From assembly GCF_013410375.1 (NCBI RefSeq), contig NZ_JACCFL010000001.1:3038001-3102000 (forward strand): 64,000 nt of DNA. The letters run 5' to 3'. Under the pieces are notes generated by a model, which worked only from the letters and a program-made list of their open reading frames with translations, did not search any database and was not told the DNA's origin. Below are positions 1-7,368 of this stretch, one piece after another; the stretch's first letter is position 1, and every line of letters begins with the position of its first letter. Source of the stretch: Leifsonia shinshuensis. GTDB taxonomy: Bacteria; Actinomycetota; Actinomycetes; Actinomycetales; Microbacteriaceae. The position numbers and the translations under genes were made by a program.

Positions 1-230
1 TCGCGCGGGATGGCGGGCAGGCCCTCCGCCGGCATGCAGTAGGTGCAGCGCAGCGAGCACTTCTCGGTCACCGACACCCGCAGGTCGCGCGCGATCCGGC
101 CGAACCGGTCGACGAGGCCGGGGACATCGGGGCGGCCGTCGAGGCCGGGCGCAGCGGGACCGGGCGCGGCAGAGCCGGGCTCAGCCCGCAGCGACGCGCT
201 GCGCGGGAGTCCGAGATTCACCGCGGTCAT
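1..230 (-). CDS. moaA: GTP 3',8-cyclase MoaA, N-terminal part (cut by window edge)
   Basis: Radical-SAM enzyme that rearranges GTP in the first step of molybdenum cofactor synthesis. Only the first 76 residues are inside the window. After a Pro/Ala-rich extension of about 35 residues comes the [19 protein letters not shown] segment, then TYCMP: the CxxxCxxC cluster motif is at Cys58, Cys62 and Cys65, as in MoaA. The ATG at 228-230 is preceded by a TAGGGT -10 box 6 nt away, so the mRNA is probably leaderless. It diverges from a molybdopterin oxidoreductase, which fits a cofactor/enzyme pair. The C-terminal half with the second cluster cannot be seen. Confidence 0.9.
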   Translation of the reverse strand, partial: MTAVNLGLPRSASLRAEPGSAAPGPAAPGLDGRPDVPGLVDRFGRIARDLRVSVTEKCSLRCTYCMPAEGLPAIPR

Positions 231-236
231 GTCCTC

Positions 237-285
237 ACCCTAGACCGGCCGGGCGTAGACCGCCGCACGGCGACGGTAATAAGCT
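237..285. promoter_or_regulatory. Divergent leaderless promoters of moaA and the molybdopterin oxidoreductase
   Basis: Minus-strand TAGGGT (237-242) lies 6 nt before the moaA ATG. Plus-strand TAAGCT (280-285) lies 6 nt before the ATG at 292. Both fit the TAnnnT -10 box of leaderless actinobacterial transcripts. Start sites are inferred, not measured. Confidence 0.6.
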
Positions 286-291
286 CCGCGC

Positions 292-885
292 ATGGGAATC
301 ATCTCCTCCGGCTTCCTCGGCCGGCGCCGAACCGACGACCCTCGCCTCCCACCGGGCCAGTACGTCACAGAGGGCTTCCCGGTCCTGTCCGCAGGACCGA
401 CTCCGCGGATCGCGAAGGACGACTGGGCGTTCACCATCACGACCGAGAAGGGCGTGGTGCACCGCTGGAGCTGGGACGAGTTCCTGGCGCTCCCGCAGGC
501 CGACGTCGACACGGACATCCACTGCGTGACGAGCTGGTCCAAGCTCGGGACGTCGTGGCGCGGCGTGGCGCTCGACACACTGTTCGAGAACGTGGACACC
601 GACTACGAGTACACGATGGCGCACTCGTACGGCGGCTACACCACGAACGTCCCGCTGAAGGACCTGCTCGACGGCAAGGCCTGGGTGGCGCACACCTTCG
701 ACGGCGCCGACCTCCCGCCCGAGCACGGCGGCCCGGCCCGGCTGCTGGTGCCGCACCTCTACTTCTGGAAGAGCGCCAAGTGGGTGAGCGGGCTGGAGAT
801 GCTGCCCCAGGACCAGCCCGGCTTCTGGGAGCAGAACGGCTACAACATGTACGGAGACCCCTGGAAGGAAGAGCGCTACTGGTGA
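292..885 (+). CDS. Sulfite-oxidase-like molybdopterin-dependent oxidoreductase (YedY/MsrP-like)
   Basis: A 197-residue soluble member of the oxidoreductase molybdopterin-binding superfamily. The conserved core DIHCVTSWSKLGTSWRGV (about residues 79-96) supplies the cysteine that ligates molybdenum; SYGGYTTNVPL and the aromatic C-terminal WEQNGYNMYGDPW region are typical. There is no signal peptide, twin-arginine motif or membrane segment, unlike periplasmic MsrP, so a cytoplasmic enzyme is expected. The stop overlaps the GTG of a flavin reductase gene (GTGA), suggesting that the next protein is its electron donor. Substrate unknown. Start ATG is supported by TAAGCT 6 nt upstream. Confidence 0.85.
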   Translation: MGIISSGFLGRRRTDDPRLPPGQYVTEGFPVLSAGPTPRIAKDDWAFTITTEKGVVHRWSWDEFLALPQADVDTDIHCVTSWSKLGTSWRGVALDTLFENVDTDYEYTMAHSYGGYTTNVPLKDLLDGKAWVAHTFDGADLPPEHGGPARLLVPHLYFWKSAKWVSGLEMLPQDQPGFWEQNGYNMYGDPWKEERYW

Positions 886-1634
886 GCACGGCGTGGCGGG
901 CGGCCGAGGTGGTGGCCGCCCACGAGGAGACCGCGACGGCCCGCACGATCCGGCTGCGCATCCCCGGGCTCACCGGGCACCTGGCGGGGCAGCACGTGGA
1001 CGTCCGGCTCACCGCGCCGGACGGGTACCAGGCGGTGCGGTCGTACTCGATTGCGTCGGCCTCCGGGGCGGGCGGCCTGGCGCCGGACGAGCTGGAGCTG
1101 ACCGTGGAGGAGCTGCCCGACGGCGAGGTGTCGCCGTATCTGGTGCACGGCCTGTCGGTCGGCGACCAGCTGGAGGTCCGCGGCCCGGTCGGCGGGTGGT
1201 TCGTCTGGCGCGACGGCGACGAGGGCCCCGTGCAGCTGATCGCGGGCGGCTCCGGGGTCGTGCCGCTGATGTCGATGGCCCGCGCGCACGCCGCGGCAGG
1301 CAGCAGCGCCCCGTTCCGGCTGCTGTACTCCGCGCGCACGCCGATGTCCGTCTACTACCGCGACGAGCTGATGGCGCTGGGCGAGGCCGCCGCGCCGCTG
1401 CGCGTCGACTACGTGTACACGCGGGAGGCGCCGGCCGGGTGGCCGGTCGCCGCCGGACGGCTGACGCAGGAGGGGCTGGGCGCGCTCGTCCTGCCCGCGG
1501 CGGAATCCCCCGCGTTCTTCCTGTGCGGCTCGACACCGTTCGTCGAGACGGTGTCGGGCTGGCTGGTGGACGCCGGGCACGACCCGGCGCGGATCCGCAC
1601 CGAACGCTACGGCGGGATCGGAGGCGCCGCGTGA
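882..1634 (+). CDS. FAD/NAD(P)-binding ferredoxin-reductase-type oxidoreductase
   Basis: A 250-residue flavoprotein reductase. The N-terminal barrel carries RSYSIAS (FAD binding, RxYS), followed by an NAD(P)-binding half with IAGGSGVVPLMSMARA and a FFLCGSTPFV segment near the C-terminus. No 2Fe-2S domain follows, so it resembles single-component ferredoxin/flavohaemoprotein reductases. The GTG start overlaps the preceding stop by 4 nt and the gene ends in another GTGA overlap, so the three genes are translationally coupled. It probably passes electrons from NAD(P)H to the molybdopterin enzyme upstream; that role is inferred from position. A longer open frame runs upstream inside the previous gene but has no separate support. 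Confidence 0.85.
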   Translation: MSTAWRAAEVVAAHEETATARTIRLRIPGLTGHLAGQHVDVRLTAPDGYQAVRSYSIASASGAGGLAPDELELTVEELPDGEVSPYLVHGLSVGDQLEVRGPVGGWFVWRDGDEGPVQLIAGGSGVVPLMSMARAHAAAGSSAPFRLLYSARTPMSVYYRDELMALGEAAAPLRVDYVYTREAPAGWPVAAGRLTQEGLGALVLPAAESPAFFLCGSTPFVETVSGWLVDAGHDPARIRTERYGGIGGAA

Positions 1635-1894
1635 GCGACATGGACTACCTCGACGGCAATGCGGCGGCCGGGCTCCTCTCCGAGGTGTTCGCCGCCGACG
1701 TGACCTCGGCGCACGGCAAGTGCGCGCACTGCGGCGACGTGTCGGTGATCGCCCAGGCGCACCTGTGGCCGGACGACCACGGGATGGTGCTGCACTGCCG
1801 GATCTGCGGCGACGTCATCGCGAAGGCGACGGAGCGCGAGGGGCGGCTGTGCCTGGACCTGCGCGGGCTGGACTGGCTCGAACTGGAGGTCTGA
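1631..1894 (+). CDS. DUF6510-type small zinc-ribbon protein
   Basis: An 87-residue protein with two CxxC knuckles, CAHC (about residue 34) and CRIC (about residue 58), which should bind one zinc. It resembles the DUF6510 family that travels with sulfite-oxidase-like and flavin-reductase genes in actinobacteria. Function unknown; the coupling suggests a maturation or regulatory partner. Start is either the GTG that overlaps the previous stop or the in-frame ATG at 1640; the overlap favours GTG. Confidence 0.75.
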   Translation: MSDMDYLDGNAAAGLLSEVFAADVTSAHGKCAHCGDVSVIAQAHLWPDDHGMVLHCRICGDVIAKATEREGRLCLDLRGLDWLELEV

Positions 1895-1948
1895 GCCGTC
1901 TCTCGGGAGAGGTCGGCTGCCCTCAGCCGACGGTCATCCGCTCCCCAG

Positions 1949-1954
1949 TACAAT
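1949..1954 (+). promoter_or_regulatory. -10 box TACAAT of the zinc-finger SDR gene
   Basis: TACAAT ends 6 nt before the GTG at 1961. This is the leaderless arrangement and also the best -10 match among those seen here. Confidence 0.6.
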
Positions 1955-1960
1955 CGTCCG

Positions 1961-3457
1961 GTGCCAGCCGAAACCCCCGCGAGCATCGATCCGGACGACC
2001 TCGCGACCACCCTCCGCGTCCTCGCTCAGCTCCACGAGCTCGACCAGGAGCACCCCGACTTCGTCTCCGTCCGCCGCGCGACCGCGCACATGTTCAAGGC
2101 CGTCAAGCAGGCCAGGCGGCGCGAGCTGCGGGAGGCCGAGCTCGCCGCCGACCGCGCGGTGATCGCGGCGACCGCCACCGGCGCCCCCGACCGCATCGAC
2201 GACGAGACCCGCGGCCGCGACCTGACCTCCCCCACCACCGGCTCCACGACGGCCGGCACGCTGATCAACTCGCAGGCCTGCTACATCTGCAAGCAGCACT
2301 ACACCGAGGTCGACTGGTTCTACCACCAGCTCTGCCCGTCCTGCGCCGCGTTCAGCCACGCCAAGCGCACCGCCCGCACCGACCTGACCGGCAAGCGGGC
2401 GCTGCTCACCGGCGGCCGCGCCAAGATCGGCATGCACATCGCGCTGCGCCTGCTCCGCGACGGCGCCGACCTCACCATCACCACGCGGTTCCCGCGCGAC
2501 GCCGTGCGCCGGTTCTCCCAGCTCCCCGACGCGAAGGACTGGCTGCACCGCCTGCGCGTGGTCGGCATCGACCTGCGCGACCCGGCCCAGGTGATCGGCC
2601 TCGCCGACTCCGTCGCCTCCCGCGGGCCGCTGCACGTGCTGATCAACAACGCCGCCCAGACCGTCCGCCGCTCCCCCGGCGCCTACTCGCTGCTGGCCGA
2701 GGCCGAGTCGCACCCGCTGCCGGACGGCCCGCTCCCCGAGCTGGAGACCTTCGGCCACACGGCGGACCCGCACCCGCAGGCCCTGGAGGCCTCCGTCGCC
2801 GCGCACCCGCTGCTGTCGTCGGCGAACGTCCGCGGCACCGTCGCGGAGCTGGTCGGCGCCGCCGCGCTGACCGCGAACGACCTGGCCTCCGCTGCGATGG
2901 CCGCCGGGTCGTCGTCGCTGGAGCGCCACCACGACGGCACCGCGATCGACGCGGGCGGCCTCGTGCCCGACGTGCAGCGCGTCAACACCTGGACGCAGGC
3001 CGTCGGCGGCATCGACCCGCTCGAGCTGCTGGAGGTGCAGCTCTGCAACACGACGGCGCCGTTCATCCTGATCGACCGGCTCCGGCCGTCGCTCGCCGCC
3101 GCGGGCCGCGCCTACGTGGTGAACGTGTCGGCGATGGAGGGCGTCTTCGGCCGCCGCTACAAGGGCGCGGGCCACCCGCACACCAACATGGCGAAGGCCG
3201 CCCTCAACATGCTCACCCGGACCAGCTCGCTGGAGCTGTTCGAGACGGACAACATCCTGATGACCAGCGTCGACACCGGCTGGATCACCGACGAGCGCCC
3301 GCACTACACGAAGGTCCGCCTCGCCGAGGAGGGCTTCCACGCCCCGCTCGACCTCGTGGACGGCGCGGCGCGGGTCTACGACCCGATCGTGCGCGGCGAG
3401 GCCGGCGAGGACCTGCACGGGGTGTTCCTGAAGGATTACAGATCGTCCGCGTGGTGA
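1961..3457 (+). CDS. SDR-fold protein with N-terminal zinc knuckle, atypical active site
   Basis: A 498-residue protein. Residues 1-100 are helical and charged. A CYIC...CPSC pair (Cx2C-x14-Cx2C, about residues 107-128) looks like a zinc finger. A Rossmann-type SDR domain follows: LLTGGRAKIG (nucleotide binding), INNAAQT (NNAG-like) and VVNVSAMEG (catalytic Ser position). In the YxxxK position the sequence reads HTNMAKAAL, so the lysine is kept but a Thr stands where the catalytic Tyr should be; the glycine motif is also TGxxxKIG rather than TGxxxGIG. An insert of about 110 residues separates the NNAA motif from the core. Classical dehydrogenase activity is therefore doubtful. Stands alone as a leaderless unit. 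Confidence 0.75.
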   Translation: MPAETPASIDPDDLATTLRVLAQLHELDQEHPDFVSVRRATAHMFKAVKQARRRELREAELAADRAVIAATATGAPDRIDDETRGRDLTSPTTGSTTAGTLINSQACYICKQHYTEVDWFYHQLCPSCAAFSHAKRTARTDLTGKRALLTGGRAKIGMHIALRLLRDGADLTITTRFPRDAVRRFSQLPDAKDWLHRLRVVGIDLRDPAQVIGLADSVASRGPLHVLINNAAQTVRRSPGAYSLLAEAESHPLPDGPLPELETFGHTADPHPQALEASVAAHPLLSSANVRGTVAELVGAAALTANDLASAAMAAGSSSLERHHDGTAIDAGGLVPDVQRVNTWTQAVGGIDPLELLEVQLCNTTAPFILIDRLRPSLAAAGRAYVVNVSAMEGVFGRRYKGAGHPHTNMAKAALNMLTRTSSLELFETDNILMTSVDTGWITDERPHYTKVRLAEEGFHAPLDLVDGAARVYDPIVRGEAGEDLHGVFLKDYRSSAW

Positions 3458-3472
3458 GCCCGTCCGCCTGAC

Positions 3473-3583
3473 TATACTTTCCGAGGCATCGCGGGGAGGC
3501 CGCTGGCGGGTCCTTCCCGAAGGTCTTCCGGCGGTCCGTGCGATGAACGTACAGTGAGCACGAAGGCGAACGAAGGGCAGCCG
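3473..3583 (+). promoter_or_regulatory. Promoter and structured 5' leader of the APC permease gene
   Basis: TATACT at 3473-3478 is a strong -10 box. The following transcript of about 100 nt contains nested helices: CATCGC 3487-3492 with GCGATG 3540-3545, CCGCTGG 3500-3506 with CCGGCGG 3528-3534 (one G-U pair), and CCTT/AAGG around a CCCG loop (3512-3523). The helices are seen in the sequence; a regulatory role is inferred. It is too short and lacks the sequence features I know of a ydaO/c-di-AMP riboswitch. Confidence 0.45.
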
Positions 3584-5698
3584 ATGTCGAGCACCTCCCC
3601 GTCCGGGGACAAGACGCAGGGCACCGCATCTGCGGCACCGGACGAACCGACCTCAGGCGGCTCCGCCTCCGCCCCGACGCCGGCCGAGCTCACCGGGGCC
3701 GTCCCGCCCCGGGTGAGGCCTAAGGAGCCGATCCCGATCCCCGGGCAGGCCCACCCGCTCGCTCCGGCCGACGTGCACGGCAGCCGGTTCAAGCACTGGC
3801 TGCTGCGCGGCATGGTCGACGAGCACGGCACCCAGCAGGGCCCGCACGGCCAGACCCCCGAGCACCAGCACTCCTGGTGGCGGGTCATGTGCCTCACCGG
3901 CCTCGACTACTTCTCCACCCTCGGCTACCAGCCCGCCATCGCGGCGCTCGCGGCCGGCCTGATCTCGCCGTTCGCGACGCTCGTGCTGGTCGCGCTGACG
4001 CTGCTCGGCGCCCTCCCGGTCTACCGCCGGGTCGCGCGGGAGAGCTTCCGCGGCTCCGGCTCGATCGCGATGCTGGAGCGCTTCCTGCCCTGGTGGGCCG
4101 GCAAGCTGTTCGTGCTGGTCCTGCTCGGCTTCGCCGCGACGGACTTCATGATCACGATCACGCTGTCCGCGGCCGACGCCACGGCGCACGCGATCGAGAA
4201 CCCGTTCGCGCCGTCCTGGTTCCACGGTAACAACGTCATCATCACGCTGGTGCTCATCACGCTGCTCGGCGCGGTCTTCCTCAAGGGCTTCCGTGAGGCG
4301 ATCGGCATCGCCGTCGTGCTCGTCGGCGTGTACCTCGCGCTCAACGTCGTCGTGGTGTCGGCGTCCATCGTGCAGGTGTTCCAGCACCCGACCGCGATCG
4401 ACGACTGGTGGAGCGCGCTGTTCGCCTCGCACGGGAATCCGCTGCTCATCGTCGGCGTCGCGCTGCTGGTGTTCCCGAAGCTCGCGCTGGGCCTCTCCGG
4501 CTTCGAGACCGGCGTCGCCGTCATGCCGCAGATCAAGGGCAAGCCGGACGACAACCCGAACGAGCCCGAGGGCCGGATCCGCGGCGCGCACAAGCTGCTC
4601 ACCACCGCAGCGATCATCATGAGCGTCTTCCTCATCACGTCGAGCTTCACCACCACCCTGCTCATCCCGCAGAAGGAGTTCCAGCAGGGCGGCGCCGCCA
4701 ACGGCCGCGCGCTCGCCTACCTGGCGCACGAGTACCTCGGCAACGGCTTCGGCACGGTCTACGACATCAGCACCATCCTGATCCTGTGGTTCGCCGGCGC
4801 CTCCGCGATGGCCGGCCTGCTCAACCTGGTGCCGCGCTACCTCCCCCGCTACGGGATGGCGCCGCAGTGGGCGCGCGCGGTGCGGCCGCTCGTGCTCGTC
4901 TTCACCGCGATCGCCTTCCTCATCACGCTGGTCTTCGACGCGAACGTGGACGCCCAGGGCGGCGCGTACGCGACCGGCGTGCTGGTGCTGATCACCTCCG
5001 CGTCGCTCGCGGTGAGCCTGTCCGCCTGGCGCAAGAAGCAGCCGAAGCGCACCCTCGTGTTCGCCATCATCACCGCGATCTTCGTCTACACGACGATCGA
5101 CAACATCATCGAGCGTCCCGACGGACTCCGGATCGCGACGCTGTTCATCATCGGCATCCTGATCGTGTCGATCGTTTCCCGCATCGGCCGGTCGTTCCAG
5201 GTGCGCGCCACCAGCGTCACCTTCGACGTGACGGCGCTCGACTTCATCCTGGAGGACGCGGAAGAGGGCGAGATCCGCATCATCTCGCACGAGCCCGACG
5301 TCGACACGACGAAGGAGTACGAGGAGAAGAACAAGGACGAGCGTCGCTTCAGCCACATCCCGCAGCGGTCGCGGACCATCTTCCTCGAGGTCATCAAGTC
5401 CGACTCCTCCGACTTCGAGGAGGACCTGGTCGTGCACGGTGTCGTCAAGTACGGCTACCGCGTGCTGCAGGTGAAGAGCGGCAACGTGCCGAACACCATC
5501 GCGGCGGTCCTGCTGGAGATCCGCGACATCACGGGCGTCGTACCGACGATTTACTTCGAGTGGACCGAGGGCAACCCGATCTCGAACATGTTCCGGTACC
5601 TCATCACCGGCGTCGGCGAAGTGGCCCCGGTCACCCGCGAGGTGCTGCGCGAGGCCGAGAAGGACGTGAAGCGGAGGCCCGCCGTCCACGTGGCCTGA
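3584..5698 (+). CDS. APC-family amino acid/cation permease with long cytoplasmic C-terminus
   Basis: About 704 residues. A disordered Pro/Ser/Thr-rich N-terminus of about 90 residues is followed by an APC-type core ([20 protein letters not shown], then roughly 12 hydrophobic segments to about residue 550). A soluble tail of about 160 residues is rich in Asp/Glu/Lys and contains a [14 protein letters not shown] stretch. The substrate is not obvious; amino acids or K+ are both plausible for this architecture. The ATG at 3584 is chosen because GAAGGGC lies about 9 nt upstream. A GTG at 3554 would add 10 residues but has no ribosome binding site and falls next to the leader hairpin. Confidence 0.8.
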   Translation: MSSTSPSGDKTQGTASAAPDEPTSGGSASAPTPAELTGAVPPRVRPKEPIPIPGQAHPLAPADVHGSRFKHWLLRGMVDEHGTQQGPHGQTPEHQHSWWRVMCLTGLDYFSTLGYQPAIAALAAGLISPFATLVLVALTLLGALPVYRRVARESFRGSGSIAMLERFLPWWAGKLFVLVLLGFAATDFMITITLSAADATAHAIENPFAPSWFHGNNVIITLVLITLLGAVFLKGFREAIGIAVVLVGVYLALNVVVVSASIVQVFQHPTAIDDWWSALFASHGNPLLIVGVALLVFPKLALGLSGFETGVAVMPQIKGKPDDNPNEPEGRIRGAHKLLTTAAIIMSVFLITSSFTTTLLIPQKEFQQGGAANGRALAYLAHEYLGNGFGTVYDISTILILWFAGASAMAGLLNLVPRYLPRYGMAPQWARAVRPLVLVFTAIAFLITLVFDANVDAQGGAYATGVLVLITSASLAVSLSAWRKKQPKRTLVFAIITAIFVYTTIDNIIERPDGLRIATLFIIGILIVSIVSRIGRSFQVRATSVTFDVTALDFILEDAEEGEIRIISHEPDVDTTKEYEEKNKDERRFSHIPQRSRTIFLEVIKSDSSDFEEDLVVHGVVKYGYRVLQVKSGNVPNTIAAVLLEIRDITGVVPTIYFEWTEGNPISNMFRYLITGVGEVAPVTREVLREAEKDVKRRPAVHVA

Positions 5699-5745
5699 GC
5701 TGCGCGCCTCTCTCCACGGCGGGCGCGGTGTGGCACCATGTGCGC

Positions 5746-6177
5746 ATGGACACCCACGCGTTCTTCGAGGCGGTCGGGGTCGCCTTCGAGTTCGCGGGCG
5801 TCGTCGCACTGGCGATCGGCTTCGTCGTGGCGCTCGCGATCGCGCTGGCGGTGTGGGTGCGCACGCGCAGCGGGGCGGACGCCTTCCGCACCCTGCGGGA
5901 GGCCTTCGGCGGCGTCATCCTGCTCGGCCTGGAGCTGCTGGTCGCTGCCGACCTGGTGAAGACCGTGACGTCGAACCCGACGCTCACCGACGCGCTCGTG
6001 CTCGGGATCATCGTGCTCATCCGCACCATCCTGAGCTTCTCGCTGCAGGTGGAGATCGACGGCGTCGCGCCCTGGCGCCGCGCGTTCGTCACCGGGCCGG
6101 AGGTGCTGGCGCACGCGGTCAAGAAGGCCGGGGCCGCCGGGACGCCGGGGACCTCAGCGACGCCGGACCGGCCGTAG
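5746..6177 (+). CDS. DUF1622 integral membrane protein
   Basis: A 143-residue protein with three predicted membrane helices (about residues 12-36, 52-72 and 78-100). The conserved RTRSGADAFRTLREAFGGVILLG-like loop is split between the first two helices, as in DUF1622. The C-terminal 30 residues are cytoplasmic and Ala/Gly/Pro rich. Function unknown. A weak CACCAT box sits 6 nt before the ATG. It follows the permease by 47 bp and could be read with it. Confidence 0.75.
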   Translation: MDTHAFFEAVGVAFEFAGVVALAIGFVVALAIALAVWVRTRSGADAFRTLREAFGGVILLGLELLVAADLVKTVTSNPTLTDALVLGIIVLIRTILSFSLQVEIDGVAPWRRAFVTGPEVLAHAVKKAGAAGTPGTSATPDRP

Positions 6178-6180
6178 GAG

Positions 6181-6558
6181 TCAGTCCCGCGCCGCGCGCT
6201 CCGCGTTGCGCTGCTTGACCCGCGCGTTCTCGGCGTGCACCTGCGCCTGCGTCGCGCGCTCGGCGACCAGCCACTCCGGCTTCTCCTCCAGCAGCGCCTT
6301 GATCTCGGCCGTGGTGAGCGGCTCGGTCACGCCGGCGCGGGCCAGCCCCGAGTTGCTCACGCCGAGCTTGTGCGCGACCACGTCGCGCGGGTGCGGTCCG
6401 TCGGCTCGGAGGGTGACCAGCCAGGCGGGCGGGTTCGCGTTCAGCTCGTCGAGCTCGGTGCGGCTGATCTCGCGGTCGCGGAACTCCTCCGGGGCCGCCG
6501 CCAGCAGGATGCCGAGCTTCTTGGCCGCGGTGGCCGCCTTCATGGTCTGGGGCTTCAT
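6181..6558 (-). CDS. DUF5997 family protein
   Basis: A 125-residue soluble basic protein. The first 25 residues (MKPQTMKAATAAKKLGILL) are amphipathic. LNANPPAWLVTLRADGPHPRDVV and an Arg/Glu-rich C-terminal helix follow; this matches DUF5997, found only in actinobacteria. Function unknown. It diverges from a LysR-effector-like gene over 54 bp, an arrangement I recall as recurring in Microbacteriaceae. TACCCT sits 7 nt before the ATG, so the mRNA is probably leaderless. Confidence 0.75.
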   Translation of the reverse strand: MKPQTMKAATAAKKLGILLAAAPEEFRDREISRTELDELNANPPAWLVTLRADGPHPRDVVAHKLGVSNSGLARAGVTEPLTTAEIKALLEEKPEWLVAERATQAQVHAENARVKQRNAERAARD

Positions 6559-6565
6559 GGATTCA

Positions 6566-6605
6566 AGGGTATCGTCCGCGGCCGGTCCCGGCCGTTCGGT
6601 AGCCT
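6566..6605. promoter_or_regulatory. Divergent leaderless promoters, DUF5997 / LysR-effector-like gene
   Basis: TACCCT on the minus strand (6566-6571) and TAGCCT on the plus strand (6600-6605) each lie 7 nt before their ATG within a 54-bp gap. Confidence 0.6.
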
Positions 6606-6612
6606 GGCCTGC

Positions 6613-7287
6613 ATGGCCCTCCGCTTCGCCCTCGCCTTCCCGCTCGGTGTCACGATCGGCAAGTGGACACGGGTCTTCGCCGAGCGGCAGCCCGGCGTGG
6701 AGCTGGTGGTGACGCCGTCCGCCGACCCGCTGGCCGCGCTGGCCGCGGGCGAGGCCGACATGGTGTTCGCGCGCGACGCCCGGGCGGACGACGCCCGCCA
6801 CCTCATCCCGCTCTACACGGAGGACGTCGTCGTGGTGATGCACCACGAGCACCTGCTCACGCTGGAGGAGAAGCTGCACCTGGCCGACCTCGAGGGCGAG
6901 CCGCGCCTGACCGCAGAGCCGTCCGACGCGCTGATGCGCAGCGTGGCGGCGGGCGACGGCATCGCGCTGCTGCCCGCCTCGGTCGCCAAGGCGCTCCGCC
7001 GCAAGGACGTCACAGCGATGCGGCTGGAGGACGGACCGACCTCGCAGGTCGGCCTCACCTGGTCGCGGGAGGGGCAGCATCCCCTCGTGGACGAGTTCAT
7101 CGGCATCGTCCGCGGCCGCACCGCGAACAGCTCGCGCAACCCGGAGGTCGCGGCCACGCAATCGGCGCAGGCCGCGCAGTCCGCCAAGGCCGCGCAGTCC
7201 GCCAAATCTGCCAAGGCCGCCAAGGGCCCCAAGACCGGCAAGTCCGGCCGGCCCGCGCAGGGCAAGCGCCCGCGCCCGAAGCGCTGA
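6613..7287 (+). CDS. LysR-type effector-binding domain protein without DNA-binding domain
   Basis: A 224-residue protein. Residues 1-170 match the periplasmic-binding-like effector domain of LysR regulators (LRFALAFPLGVTIGKW, GEADMVFARD, the VVVVMHHEHLL strand, AGDGIALLPASVAKAL). There is no N-terminal winged helix, and the strong start signal (TAGCCT, 7 nt before the ATG) argues against a missing upstream exon or frameshift. The last 45 residues are an Ala/Ser/Lys/Pro repeat (AQSAKAAQSAKSAKAAK) that looks like a histone-H1-type nucleic-acid-binding tail. It may act as a ligand sensor or partner protein; function is not known. Confidence 0.75.
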   Translation: MALRFALAFPLGVTIGKWTRVFAERQPGVELVVTPSADPLAALAAGEADMVFARDARADDARHLIPLYTEDVVVVMHHEHLLTLEEKLHLADLEGEPRLTAEPSDALMRSVAAGDGIALLPASVAKALRRKDVTAMRLEDGPTSQVGLTWSREGQHPLVDEFIGIVRGRTANSSRNPEVAATQSAQAAQSAKAAQSAKSAKAAKGPKTGKSGRPAQGKRPRPKR

Positions 7288-7295
7288 CGCGATCC

Positions 7296-7349
7296 GCCTG
7301 ACAGAACACGCCGTCCCGGCGCCGCGCGAGACGGCCCTTTCTGCCAGGC
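7296..7349. repeat. REP-like imperfect hairpin, copy 1
   Basis: GCCTGACAGAA at the left end pairs with TCTGCCAGGC at the right end, with GCCGTC/GACGGC inside. The left arm CAGAACACGCCGTC recurs exactly in the hairpin at 32211-32261. It lies after the stop of one gene and just before the promoter of the next. Confidence 0.6.
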
Positions 7350-7368
7350 CGATCGGCAGAATGGGGGC

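Noticed and set aside
3479-3583. ydaO/c-di-AMP riboswitch in the APC permease leader
   Set aside because: The leader is about 100 nt and lacks the conserved core and pseudoknot elements I know from that class. Kept as an unclassified structured leader.
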